From positions 5,064,501 to 5,128,500 of the forward strand of contig NZ_CP095053.1 in the NCBI RefSeq assembly GCF_022921095.1: DNA of 64,000 nt. The letters are read 5' to 3'. The DNA is from Hymenobacter aerilatus (GTDB lineage: Bacteria > Bacteroidota > Bacteroidia > Cytophagales > Hymenobacteraceae). Position 1 is the stretch's first letter. Every line of letters begins with the position of its first letter. Positions 44,668-53,599 of the stretch are shown one piece after another. The position numbers were made by a program, and so were the translations under genes. The notes beneath the pieces are model-generated. The model did no database searches and was not told where the DNA came from. It saw nothing but the letters and a program-made list of their open reading frames with translations.

Positions 44668-45408
44668 CTAGGCTAAGGCAGCCGTATTAGACGTGACTAC
44701 AGTGACTGTGAAATAGGGAGCCAATGCCGTAACCACCGCCGATGGGGTAAGCGTAGCATCGAGCCCGGCCAGGTCGCCGCTGCTCACCACTACGTCGGTG
44801 CCGGCAAATGAATTGGCTACTTCCAAGTCGCGCACGTAAGCAGCGTGGCGAGCTTTTACGGAAGCAATTTTGCCTGTAAACAGTAAATAGTCTCTGCCAG
44901 TGGCGTCCATAGAGAAGCGCGTCACAACGTCGTTGTAGGCTGCTACAAGCAAGTCTTCAAATTTTTTGGCTGCCGCCAATACCCCGGCACGGGTAGTAAG
45001 CGTGAGGGTAGTAAAGCTAAAAGCCAGCGAAGCAATGCCGTTGGTGCCCAACAGATACTTATACGACTCTGTATAAATTAGCTCGTGGTCGCGTAAGTCG
45101 GTGAAGCCCGTGCGCTCGGCAACTGGCATGTCCGTGGGAAAAGCGGCCACTACTGCCTGGTAGAAAGCCAGAGTGAGCTGATGTAGGCTGTATAAGTAAT
45201 TGAATACGATGTTGTTGGCGGTAATGTTCTGTACGCCATTCGTATAAGAAAGCAGGGGAGTGGTAGGCGCTACGGGCGTGCTCTCGTCGTCATCGCTGCA
45301 GCCTGCCAGCACCAGGGCCGAGGTAGCAGCCGTGACGCCGGCGGCCCGCAAAAACATACGGCGCGGCAAAGGGGTAGGCGTGAGGAAGGGAGTAAGCTTA
45401 TCAGACAT
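44668..45408 (-). CDS. Ferritin-like lipoprotein, degenerate ligands (pair 3)
   Basis: A 246-residue homologue of the other two lipoprotein-type proteins here. The start MSDKL at 45406-45408 is preferred to a start four codons earlier. The signal has RRMFLRAAG and the lipobox VLAGC. The ferritin ligands are largely lost. In helix 1 the Glu pair is replaced by H76 and T79 (SLHQLTLAFY). The second-helix ExxH is ExxY (HELIY, Y112). The last-helix ExxH is KxxH (SVKARH, K185). Only E151 in KKFEDLLVAAYN remains. It probably binds no di-iron centre and may be structural. Confidence 0.82.
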   Translation of the reverse strand: MSDKLTPFLTPTPLPRRMFLRAAGVTAATSALVLAGCSDDDESTPVAPTTPLLSYTNGVQNITANNIVFNYLYSLHQLTLAFYQAVVAAFPTDMPVAERTGFTDLRDHELIYTESYKYLLGTNGIASLAFSFTTLTLTTRAGVLAAAKKFEDLLVAAYNDVVTRFSMDATGRDYLLFTGKIASVKARHAAYVRDLEVANSFAGTDVVVSSGDLAGLDATLTPSAVVTALAPYFTVTVVTSNTAALA

Positions 45409-45511
45409 ACACAAAGACAAAACAGGCTCTCAGAACAGATTCACTATAAACCTGCCATAGGCGCTGGTAAAGTTACTCAGTTCCGGATGAATAGCAGATG
45501 GACCCCAAAAA

Positions 45512-45553
45512 AAGCACAAAAGGGCCCGCCATATGGCGGGCCCTTTTGTGCTT
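45512..45553 (-). terminator. Perfect 42-base palindrome, terminator of pair 2
   Basis: 45512-45532 and 45533-45553 are exact reverse complements with no loop bases between the arms (centre CATATG). The flanks are A-rich on one side. It lies 12 bases beyond the stop codon at 45565 on the minus strand. Confidence 0.93.
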
Positions 45554-45564
45554 GGTATACTCCT

Positions 45565-46446
45565 TTACACGAAGAAGTTCTCGGCAATAGTCAATACTTG
45601 GGCCATCGTCAGCGGCTCGTCGAATGCTTCTGAGCCGGCGTTAGCACCCAGCGTAACACCACCGTTAAGCGTTTGCACGTTGGCACCAGCCTGCGTTACA
45701 TTTTCTTCGCCGGCATATACGGCCGATGTGGCAGAGGGAGCTGGGCCACCATTGTCGTTGCCTGAAATCCAGCTCTTGGGAGCAGTAGCCGGCGCACCTG
45801 GAGCATTGGCAAGACCACGGCGCATAGTCCGGATGTGCGAGGCGTGACGGGCTTCTACGGAGTGAATATTAAGTGCAGCCTGCAACAGATCCTTGCTACC
45901 CTTCAGAGCAGTAGCCTGACCCTTATAGGCACGAACGCCGGTATCTTCCAACGCCTGTGCTACAGCCAGGAAGGTATTGTAATCAGTGAATACAGTGGGG
46001 AATAGCGGTGTGCGTTTGGCGCCCTTCGAGCCCGTAAAATCGTAGGCACTAGGTTGGGGCATGCTAACCGGCGTAGCTCCAGCTGCCTTAATACCAGCAT
46101 CCAGGAATTTGTAGTGGGCTACTTCGTGGTTATAGATAGCAGTAATAGCCGTGCGACCAGCACCAGTGAGGGTAGCAGCAAGACCAGGAGCAGCCAGCGC
46201 CTGACGGTAGAATTCAGCTTCTAAGTACTCCAGTCTCAGAGCGTAGTTTAATACGCCAGCTACGCCGGTCGTGGTCTGACCATACGCCTTTTGAAACATA
46301 GCGCCCATGGCCAGGGGAACGGCAGAGGCAGCAAGTTTTTTACCGTAGCCAGCGAAGTGCTTAAATACTGCACGGCGAGGGTCGAGACGGTCGTAGATTT
46401 CTGGATCTACTTTTTCAATGTCGGAGATTATCTGGAAAAGATTCAT
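45565..46446 (-). CDS. Ferritin-like domain protein, non-lipoprotein partner (pair 2)
   Basis: A 293-residue Ferritin_2-type protein. The conserved block SDIEKVDPEIYDRLDPRRA and the following FKHFAGYGKKLAASAVPLAM are shared with the 47494 gene. Ligands are complete: E73/E76 (LEYLEAEFY), E108/H111 (NHEVAH), E157 (ALEDTGVRAYKG), E188/H191 (SVEARH). A C-terminal tail of about 90 residues includes SWISGNDNGGPAPS, also shared with the 47494 protein. It follows its lipoprotein partner after 69 bases. Confidence 0.87.
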   Translation of the reverse strand: MNLFQIISDIEKVDPEIYDRLDPRRAVFKHFAGYGKKLAASAVPLAMGAMFQKAYGQTTTGVAGVLNYALRLEYLEAEFYRQALAAPGLAATLTGAGRTAITAIYNHEVAHYKFLDAGIKAAGATPVSMPQPSAYDFTGSKGAKRTPLFPTVFTDYNTFLAVAQALEDTGVRAYKGQATALKGSKDLLQAALNIHSVEARHASHIRTMRRGLANAPGAPATAPKSWISGNDNGGPAPSATSAVYAGEENVTQAGANVQTLNGGVTLGANAGSEAFDEPLTMAQVLTIAENFFV

Positions 46447-46515
46447 GGGAGTGCGTCGAAAGATAAGAGAGGAAAACAGCGACGAAGCTGGAAGCAGATT
46501 GCGGACTGGTACCGC

Positions 46516-47229
46516 TTATTTAGGCAAATTAGTGCCGCTTACTTTCGAGCCATCCGCCAAGAAGGTATTGGCAATGGTTGCTACCTCAGTAGGCGTTTTC
46601 GACATTTCCAGACCATCGGAGTTGATGATATCGGTACCTATGAAGGTGCCATTCGATATCAAGTCCCGAATCAGTGCTGCGTGCCGTGCCTCTACCGATA
46701 CAATCTTACCGGCCAGCGTCAGGTAGTCGTCCGACGAGATATAGCGGCCAGCTCCGTTGTAGGCTGCTACCCCCAAGTCTTCAAAAGCCTTCGCGGCATT
46801 GAGTACGCTAGTACGGTCTGCAAAATTGATAGACGAGAAATCCGGCGTTAATGCCTTGATGGCACCGCCCGCTAGAGCAGCTTTAAATAGCTCACGGTGA
46901 ATCACTTCATGGTCGCGCAGATCGGTGAAAACAGATTTCTCAGCAGCTGAAGCACTGGAAAAATAGGTGCCAGCTACTACTTGCGTGTAGAAAGCAGCCT
47001 CCAGCTGCTCTAGAGCATACGCATAGTTCAGAATACCCGTGTCACCCGAGCCCAGATCGACCATGCCGGGCATTGAGTTGTTGTTGTCGTCGTTGCAGCC
47101 GGCCAATGCCAGAGCCGTTACGCCCGCCGTAGCCCCGGCGTACATAAAGAAAGAGCGGCGCTTAATGGGAGCGTACAAGGGCTTGGTGAAGCCTGTCTCG
47201 TCTTCGCCGGGTTTGATGATGTTGGACAT
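46516..47229 (-). CDS. Ferritin-like lipoprotein (pair 2)
   Basis: A 237-residue ferritin-like protein. Its leader joins a twin-arginine-like motif (KRRSFF, R24-R25) with a lipobox (ALALAGC, Cys45), so it is probably exported folded and lipid-anchored. The metal ligands are all present: E74/E77 in ALEQLEAAFY, E108/H111 in DHEVIH, E150 in AFEDLGVAAYN and E180/H183 in SVEARH. The leader is nearly identical to that of the gene at 48464. Partner gene at 45565. Confidence 0.87.
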   Translation of the reverse strand: MSNIIKPGEDETGFTKPLYAPIKRRSFFMYAGATAGVTALALAGCNDDNNNSMPGMVDLGSGDTGILNYAYALEQLEAAFYTQVVAGTYFSSASAAEKSVFTDLRDHEVIHRELFKAALAGGAIKALTPDFSSINFADRTSVLNAAKAFEDLGVAAYNGAGRYISSDDYLTLAGKIVSVEARHAALIRDLISNGTFIGTDIINSDGLEMSKTPTEVATIANTFLADGSKVSGTNLPK

Positions 47230-47425
47230 AAAAAAGAGGAAGTTGGGTGAAACACGGAAACCAAGGGCAATACAGAGCCAGGGCAGCTTTTTCTGCCTTT
47301 TGTCAGTATCAAATATCCTAGAAGCTTGTTGTTTGCAGTGATTTACGGCCGAGCTCGAAATTTGGATTGGGGGGCTGTACTTTTTTTTGTCGAGCTTCTA
47401 CCAGACAGCGCAGAATGCACAAAAA

Positions 47426-47472
47426 AACCACAACAAAAAGGCCGCTCTCAGAGCGGCCTTTTTGTTGTGGTT
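47426..47472 (-). terminator. Terminator of the first ferritin-like pair
   Basis: AACCACAACAAAAAGGCCGCTC-type arms (47426-47447 and 47451-47472) are exact complements over 22 bases with a 3-base loop. It lies 22 bases beyond the stop at 47494. Confidence 0.93.
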
Positions 47473-47493
47473 CAAAAGGGTTTGTAGCGAAGG

Positions 47494-48417
47494 CTAGCTG
47501 AACAGGCCGGCCGTCACACCAACTGCCGAGCGGAAGTTGCGAGCAATAGCTTTTACTGCATCTGCATCCAGCGGTTCATCGAAGGCTTCCGAAGCTGCTG
47601 CTGGCGTAATCGTGAGGCCGGCAGGTGGAGTGGAAGAGGTTTGCACGTTGATATTGGCATGCGTAACGTTGCTTTCAGCAGGGAAATTGGCGTTGGAGCC
47701 TTGTCCGTACACCGGAGCCGTTACAGCCGGTACCGGACCTCCATTATCGTTACCGGAAATCCAGCTTTTGGGCTTGTTGCTCAGATCAGCCAAATCAGCC
47801 TGAGCGCCTACCCCGCCCCGGCGTAGCAGCCGGATGTGCGAGGAGTGACGAGCTTCTACAGAGTGAATATTGAGTGCAGCTGTTAGAATCGTTTTGTTAC
47901 CCATCAGATTTGGCGCGCCTCCTTTATAAGCACGTACGCCGGTATCTACAAATGCCTGGGCCGTGCCGTAGAAGCTGGCGGCGTTAGCAAAAGGAGTGAG
48001 GCGCCCCCCGGCGGTATAGTCGAATGCAGCAGCGGTAGGGTCGTTAATAGCTTGGCTGCCGAGCACAGTCCGAATCGCGTTGATGTGGCCTATCTCATCA
48101 TCGCGAATGATGGTGATGGCGGGCACATCGGCGGCCGGAATGAGATTGGGGGTATCCAGGCCACGCTGGTAGTAATAGCGCTCTAAGTACTCCAACTGCA
48201 ACGCTAGATTTAGCGTCTGCACAATTTCGGGAGAAAGCGCAGTGCTCTGACCGTAGGCCTTATTAAACATAGTACCCAACATAGCTGGTAGGGTAGCAGC
48301 CGTTACGGCTTTGCCCAGACCCGAGATATGCTTAAAAGCGCGCCGGCGGGTATCAAAACGAGCATAGACCTCAGGGTCTACTTTTTCGATGTCAGATATA
48401 ATTTTAAATAAATCCAT
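47494..48417 (-). CDS. Ferritin-like domain protein, non-lipoprotein partner (pair 1), ligand E157 replaced
   Basis: A 307-residue Ferritin_2-type protein. The N-terminal block is SDIEKVDPEVYARFDTRRRA then a weakly hydrophobic region. Ligands: E76/E79 in LEYLERYYY, E108/H111 in DDEIGH, E188/H191 in SVEARH. The third-helix Glu, conserved in the other five paralogues, is Val157 (AFVDTGVRAYKG; codon GTA at 47947-47949 where GAA would give Glu). The tail again carries SWISGNDNGGP. Metal binding may be altered. It lies after its lipoprotein partner (46-base gap). Confidence 0.86.
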   Translation of the reverse strand: MDLFKIISDIEKVDPEVYARFDTRRRAFKHISGLGKAVTAATLPAMLGTMFNKAYGQSTALSPEIVQTLNLALQLEYLERYYYQRGLDTPNLIPAADVPAITIIRDDEIGHINAIRTVLGSQAINDPTAAAFDYTAGGRLTPFANAASFYGTAQAFVDTGVRAYKGGAPNLMGNKTILTAALNIHSVEARHSSHIRLLRRGGVGAQADLADLSNKPKSWISGNDNGGPVPAVTAPVYGQGSNANFPAESNVTHANINVQTSSTPPAGLTITPAAASEAFDEPLDADAVKAIARNFRSAVGVTAGLFS

Positions 48418-48463
48418 GATGAGAAGACGACGAATAAGTGGATGGAAAAGAAACAGAGGGCGC

Positions 48464-49204
48464 TTACTGTAGGCTGCTAGCGCTCAACTTAGAGCCGTCG
48501 GCCAGATACATGTTGGCCGCATTCAGCACCTCAGTGGGAGATTTTGACTTCTCCTGTCGGGCAGTAGCACTCGTTAGGCTGAAATCCACTACATCGTCGG
48601 CCACGAAAGAGTTGAAGGTAATCAGGTCACGAATCAGGGCTGCGTGGCGCGCCTCTACTGATACAATCTTGCCGGCAATGGTGAGGTAGGCGGCATTCTG
48701 AATATACTGGCCAGCACCATTGTAGGCGGCTACTCCCAAGTCCTCAAACGTTTTAGCTGCATTCAGCACACTAGCCCGTTCGCCGAAGTTGATAGAAGAA
48801 AAGTCCGGGGTTAGGTCCTTCAAGGGCGTGGCATTGGCACCTGAAATGGCCTGTTTGAAGAAGTCAACGTGGATCTTCTCATGCAAAGCCAAGTCTCGAA
48901 AGATCTGCTTCTCGGCTTCGGGGGTGCCTGCGGCAGTGAAGTAGCCACCGGTCAGCACCTGAGCATAAAAAGCAGCTTCCAACTGTTCTAGTGCATAAGC
49001 GTAGTTCAGCACGCCTACATCGCCCGCACCGACATCGATATAATTCGGATTATTGTTATTATCGTCGTTGCAGCCAGCCAGTGCCAGAGCCGTTACGCCC
49101 GCCGTAGCCCCGGCATACATGAAGAAAGAACGACGCTTGATGGGGACGTACAGCGGCTTGGAGAGAGCAGTACCGGTGTCGTCGGGTTTGATAATGTTGG
49201 ACAT
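48464..49204 (-). CDS. Ferritin-like lipoprotein (pair 1)
   Basis: A 246-residue ferritin-like protein, first gene of the cluster. Its leader (MSNIIKP, KRRSFFMYAGATAGV, ALALAGC with Cys45) is the same as in the 47229 gene apart from a few residues. Ligands: E73/E76 in ALEQLEAAFY, E109/H112 in LHEKIH, E144 in TFEDLGVAAYN, E174/H177 in SVEARH. It diverges from the BatD-like gene. Together with its partner it is one of three tandem pairs. Confidence 0.87.
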   Translation of the reverse strand: MSNIIKPDDTGTALSKPLYVPIKRRSFFMYAGATAGVTALALAGCNDDNNNNPNYIDVGAGDVGVLNYAYALEQLEAAFYAQVLTGGYFTAAGTPEAEKQIFRDLALHEKIHVDFFKQAISGANATPLKDLTPDFSSINFGERASVLNAAKTFEDLGVAAYNGAGQYIQNAAYLTIAGKIVSVEARHAALIRDLITFNSFVADDVVDFSLTSATARQEKSKSPTEVLNAANMYLADGSKLSASSLQ

Positions 49205-49412
49205 ATAGAGGAAGGTTGGGTGAGTGCGTCAGAGGACATACCTCGCTAGCTGGATTCTGCCGTTTTTACGGCGCCTGCTACAGGCTAGTCCAACACGATT
49301 TGGTGCTTTATTCTAGCAAACAGTGTGTTACGGATGAGCTTGTACGTATAAACAACTACGCCAAATCACTGCTTCGCCTGTTTCGACCCTGTTGGCTACG
49401 TAGAAATCCTTA

Positions 49413-49446
49413 TTTGGCAGTGAGCTGTCAGTTTTACCTAAATTTG
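49413..49446 (+). promoter_or_regulatory. Promoter of the BatD-like gene
   Basis: TTTG (49413-49416), 22 bases, then TAAATTTG (49439-49446) is a full match to the Bacteroidota promoter. The GTG start at 49450 follows at once, so the message is predicted to be leaderless or nearly so. Confidence 0.6.
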
Positions 49447-49449
49447 CAT

Positions 49450-50952
49450 GTGATACGACTTCAAGCTATTGTCTGCTTTCTGCTGGTAGTGCTTGCCACG
49501 GGAAGCCGTGCTCAAACAACGCCGCCCGCTAAAGATGCAGGTCAGGCAGTGGTGACGCTGGGCCGCACGGAGTTTCCAATCAACGAGTATTTTACGATCA
49601 GCTTCACCCTGCGCGGAGCGGCGTTAGACCGCTACTCGGCTTTTCCGGATATTGAAGGCTTCAAGAAAAGTGGCAAGCTGAATACCACCACTACGCGGAC
49701 GGTAGGGGACCAAAGCTCGATTGAGCTAACCATTACGCAGCGGTACGCCGCCTACGAGGAAGGTGAATTTGAGCTGCCGCCATTCACAATTACTGTGAAT
49801 GGCAACCCCGTTCGGTCGCCGGGTACCACTTTGGAGGTAGGACCACAGCAAGCGGCCACTACACCACCCGCAGCAGGCACTACGCCTACTCCCAGCAACC
49901 AGCCCTTGCAAGGCATCGGCTTGCTGGATGAGTTGTTTGGCAAACCCAAGCCCGATGCCTACGTGGAGCCGAAGGACCACGCTTTCTTAGCATTGGTGGC
50001 CGATAAAAGCAGCGTGTATGTGGGCGAGGGCGTGCACGTGAGCATGTATTTCTACCTCACTCCCGCCGACCAGGGCCTACTCGACTTCTACAATTTTGCG
50101 GGTCAGCTGCCTGGCATTATGCAGCAGTTGCAACAGCGCTCGGCTTGGGAAGAACATTTCGAGGATCAGGAAATAACGCCTGAAACCATCACAGTAGATG
50201 GAAAGAAATACCTGCGCTACCGCCTCTACGAAACGCAGCTGTATACGCTTACCACCGAGACGCTGCGCTTTCCTGTGATTTCGCTGCAAATGGTGAAATA
50301 CAAAATTCCGAAAGACCCCGTTACGGACCCTGCTGACCGCCTGGAAGGCTACAAAACCTACTTCACCGACCCGCTCACAATATCCGTGAAGCCCCTGCCG
50401 CCCCACCCTCTGCGTGATGGGGTGGCAGTGGGGCGCTACCAACTGCGTGAGTCCATCGACCGCACCACGTTTCAGGTAGGGCAGACATTTACGTACACCT
50501 TCTCCGTTGAGGGAGAGGGTAATCTGGCAACGCTGGCGGCGCCCATGCTACGCCCGCAGCCGGGGGTAGAGCTGTACGGACCCGATATTCAGCAGGATCT
50601 AACGCGCCAGAGCGGGCGGGTAGGTGGGCGCAAGCGGTTCACGTATCGGATGGTACCCCGCCGGCCGGGCCTGCTGCCGCTCGATAGTATGCTCACGCTT
50701 ATTTGCTTTAATCCGGTTACAGCCCGCTACGATACACTGCGGCCGCAACTAGTTATATCTGTGCAGGATGCGCCCCGCAAAGCTGCCTTTCGTCCGCGCC
50801 CTGATGACCCGTTTTACACAGAGGCCCTGCAGACTGCCGATAATACGTTGCAGCCGCTGGATGCCTACCGTGATGTAAGGCGCTACACCAATGTGGTGCT
50901 CCTGCTCCTGTTAGGCGTAGCGGGCTATGGCTGGTGGCGAGGCCGCTCCTGA
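49450..50952 (+). CDS. BatD-like protein (oxygen tolerance family)
   Basis: A 500-residue exported protein. The start GTG 49450 is chosen because it opens directly on a signal peptide (VIRLQAIVCFLLVVLATGSR, then AQ) and sits just after a promoter; a frame to 49216 adds 78 unlikely residues. The body shows BatD-type Ig-like domains (LGRTEFPINEYFTISFTLRG, FPDIEGFKKSGK, RTVGDQSSIELTITQRYAAY) and it ends in one transmembrane helix (VVLLLLLGVAGYGWW) with a short cytosolic end. Bat proteins normally sit with a MoxR ATPase and VWA proteins; here no such genes are adjacent. Confidence 0.85.
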   Translation: MIRLQAIVCFLLVVLATGSRAQTTPPAKDAGQAVVTLGRTEFPINEYFTISFTLRGAALDRYSAFPDIEGFKKSGKLNTTTTRTVGDQSSIELTITQRYAAYEEGEFELPPFTITVNGNPVRSPGTTLEVGPQQAATTPPAAGTTPTPSNQPLQGIGLLDELFGKPKPDAYVEPKDHAFLALVADKSSVYVGEGVHVSMYFYLTPADQGLLDFYNFAGQLPGIMQQLQQRSAWEEHFEDQEITPETITVDGKKYLRYRLYETQLYTLTTETLRFPVISLQMVKYKIPKDPVTDPADRLEGYKTYFTDPLTISVKPLPPHPLRDGVAVGRYQLRESIDRTTFQVGQTFTYTFSVEGEGNLATLAAPMLRPQPGVELYGPDIQQDLTRQSGRVGGRKRFTYRMVPRRPGLLPLDSMLTLICFNPVTARYDTLRPQLVISVQDAPRKAAFRPRPDDPFYTEALQTADNTLQPLDAYRDVRRYTNVVLLLLLGVAGYGWWRGRS

Positions 50953-51073
50953 GCAATAGCACCGCAGGAACACCATGCAACTATGTGCTCCAATGGGCGC
51001 TTTTGCTGACCTTTACGGCCGACGGAGCTGCACAACGCTCCTCTCCTGATTTCTTACCGTTCATCGCTACCCT

Positions 51074-52153
51074 ATGTCTAACACCTTCGGCACCATCTTC
51101 CGCATCACCACGTTCGGCGAATCGCACGGCGTGGGTATTGGCGTTACCATCGACGGCTGTCCGGCCGGGTTGGCGGTAGATGTGGCCGATATTCAGGCGG
51201 CGCTGGACCGGCGTCGGCCGGGCCAGTCAGACCTGACCACGCCGCGCAAAGAGGCCGACCAGGTAGAGGTACTCTCGGGTCTGTTTGGGGGGATGACAAC
51301 GGGCACGCCCATTGGCCTGCTCATCCGCAACCAGGACCAGGCCAGCCACGATTACTCCCACATCGAGCACGCCTACCGCCCTTCCCACGCCGATTATACC
51401 TACGACCAGAAATACGGCCGCCGCGACTACCGGGGCGGCGGGCGCAGCTCGGCCCGAGAAACGGCCGCCCGTGTGGCCGCTGGGGTAGTAGCCCAGAAGC
51501 TGCTGGCTCACTACGGTATTGAGGTGGCTAGCTACGTGTCGCAGGTAGGGGCCGTGGCCGTGCCGGTGGGGTACGAGGAGCTGGACCTGAGCCTGATCGA
51601 CTCCAACCCCGTGCGCTGCCCGCATCCTGAAACGGCTGAGCGTATGGCCGCCCTTATTCGCCAGACCCGCGACCGGCACGATACGGTAGGCGGTATCGTG
51701 ACGGGGGTAGTGCGACACGTGCCGGCTGGCCTGGGCGAACCGGTGTTCGACAAGCTGCACGCTGAGCTGGGCAAGGCTATGCTGAGTATCAACGCCGTGA
51801 AGGGCTTTGAGTACGGCTCGGGCTTTGCCGGCACGCTGCTCTTCGGGTCTGAGCACAACGACCAGTTTTACACCGATGAAGCCGGCGAAGTACGCACCCG
51901 TACCAATCATTCGGGCGGCATTCAGGGCGGTATCAGCAATGGGCAGGATATCTATTTCCGAGTGGCTTTTAAGCCAGTAGCTACCATTCTACAACCCCAG
52001 CAAACCATCAACGACCAGGGTGAGGAAATCAGCTTGGCCGGCAAAGGCCGCCACGACCCATGCGTACTACCCCGCGCCGTGCCCATCGTAGACGCTATGA
52101 CCAACCTCGTACTCGCCGACATGATCCTGCGCGCCAGAGCGAATAAAGTGTAA
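51074..52153 (+). CDS. aroC: Chorismate synthase
   Basis: A 359-residue enzyme of the shikimate pathway, making chorismate from EPSP with reduced FMN. Signature blocks are [19 protein letters not shown] at the start, RRRPGQ-type [16 protein letters not shown], the flavin region [16 protein letters not shown] and the late [21 protein letters not shown]. Full length and a standard ATG start. It follows the BatD-like gene after 121 bases but there is no functional link. Confidence 0.98.
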   Translation: MSNTFGTIFRITTFGESHGVGIGVTIDGCPAGLAVDVADIQAALDRRRPGQSDLTTPRKEADQVEVLSGLFGGMTTGTPIGLLIRNQDQASHDYSHIEHAYRPSHADYTYDQKYGRRDYRGGGRSSARETAARVAAGVVAQKLLAHYGIEVASYVSQVGAVAVPVGYEELDLSLIDSNPVRCPHPETAERMAALIRQTRDRHDTVGGIVTGVVRHVPAGLGEPVFDKLHAELGKAMLSINAVKGFEYGSGFAGTLLFGSEHNDQFYTDEAGEVRTRTNHSGGIQGGISNGQDIYFRVAFKPVATILQPQQTINDQGEEISLAGKGRHDPCVLPRAVPIVDAMTNLVLADMILRARANKV

Positions 52154-52180
52154 TAAAGGGTAGGCTGTAGAAAGGTAAAG

Positions 52181-52221
52181 AAGGTTGTCATCCTGAGCAT
52201 TCCGCTCAGGATGACAACCTT
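52181..52221. repeat. Short palindrome of the repeat family, possible terminator
   Basis: AAGGTTGTCATCCTGAGC (52181-52198) pairs exactly with 52204-52221 around ATTCC. It is the outer end (GTCATCCTGAGC) of the long palindromes without their core. It lies between convergent genes aroC and the HTTM gene. Confidence 0.85.
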
Positions 52222-52234
52222 CTCTATTTGCCCC

Positions 52235-53562
52235 TCAGTCACTAATCCAAGGGTAGGGGGCGAGCTGCCGGGGGAGGGCGGCCAGATCTACATCGGGTGC
52301 TACCAAGGGCCGGGCCGCCCGCCCATTAAGCCGCACCGATGACACAGCGTATACTGCCACCGGACCAAGGCCGCGTTGCTGGTAGTCGCGGGCCAGAAAA
52401 TGGGCAAACTGCAACAGCGCATCGGGGTTGCTGAGTAGGTAGTGCTGCTGTCGGGGCGTGAGGTAACGGAGCGGGTCTACGATATCGAGCTGCCCATCGG
52501 GGCGGCGCACCTGGTAGTACACGCTGCCGGTTTTGCTGCGCAGCATCATGTGCCACGCAAACTGGTGGCCTTCTTCGGTCCAGTGCACGTCGCCGGGGTA
52601 GAGCAAGTAGCGCAACGGTACTAGCAGCTGCACCACAAGATAAACGGCCAAAAACGCAAGCAGCGCAGGCGCTGTGCGCGGTAGGGTAGGCGGGGCCGGC
52701 AGCGCCGGCAGTGGAACCCGGGCAGCCAGCCAGTTGCGAAGCCGGGGCGTGCGACGGGGCCAATCGGGTGGCAGAAACAGGCACACCGTCAGGCCCAGCG
52801 AAAACCACGGAAATGTGCCCAGGCCAAACACCAGCACGTTGGATACATGGAAAAACGCCGCGGCTACCAGCGCCAGTAGTCGGGTGCGCCGCCACAGCAG
52901 CAGCGGTACCAGCAGCAGATCAAAGGCCAAGCCAGCGCGGCTCATCCACACCGGTAGCCACGGCTGCGCCAGCAGCGGCCCAATCAGGAAGTAGTGCGCT
53001 TTAGGAGCCAGCCAGATGCGGAGCGAGGCCCCCGCCCACCAATCGGGATTCAGCTTGGCCAGGCCCGCAAAGAAGTACACCAGCCCCAGTTGCAGCTGGA
53101 GCAGCCAACGCGTCCAGACAGGGGTAGTAGTAGCCGAAACTGTGCGGCCAGCGCGCACGTCGGCAGAGGCAGCGCGGTGTGCCGGCGTGAGAGCCAGCAG
53201 GCCCGCCAGCAGCGCATACAGGTAAAAGTGGTTGATGTAGCGCGTTTGCTCTGCCAGAAACAGCCAGGCAAAAGCCACGCACAAAGCGGGAGCCGTAAGC
53301 CGAAAGCGCCACCCAGCCGCCACCGCCACGCCTAGCCCTATAATCAGCAGGTGCAGCCCTACCATACCGGCGGGGGTAGGGTGGGCAACCAGCTGAAAAA
53401 TAAGTAGGAGAAATGAAAAGCGGGTTCCGTGTATTCCCGAATGTAGCCTAGCGCCAGACTGCCCGCTACCTCCAGCGCCAACAACGAGCCAATGAGCACG
53501 CGGGCAACTACCAGCCAGGCAATGTCGATGGGGCGAAACAAGGAGACAATCCAGGAGCGCAT
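52235..53562 (-). pseudogene. HTTM (gamma-carboxylase-like) membrane protein gene with a frameshift
   Basis: Two frames together make a full HTTM protein. The first, from ATG 53560-53562, gives 67 residues (FRPIDIAWLVVARVLIGSLL and YTEPAFHFSYLFFSWLPTLP) and stops at a TAG at 53359. The second, from about 53374 down to 52235, continues with GMVGLHLLIIGLG and TRYINHFYLYALLAGLLALT, the standard next part of the family. The break is at a run of five G (53372-53376 on the plus strand); one more base would restore the expected LPPAGM junction. The family includes vitamin K-dependent carboxylase homologues of unknown bacterial function. A true mutation, a sequencing error and a -1 slippage all fit. 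Confidence 0.85.
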
Positions 53563-53599
53563 TTAGTTGAGAGTGAGGGTGGAGGGCATACAGGTAGCG

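Noticed and set aside
43756-49204. The six ferritin-like genes considered as encapsulin cargo or Dps
   Set aside because: No encapsulin shell gene or Dps signature is present, and the export leaders argue for a place outside the cytosol.
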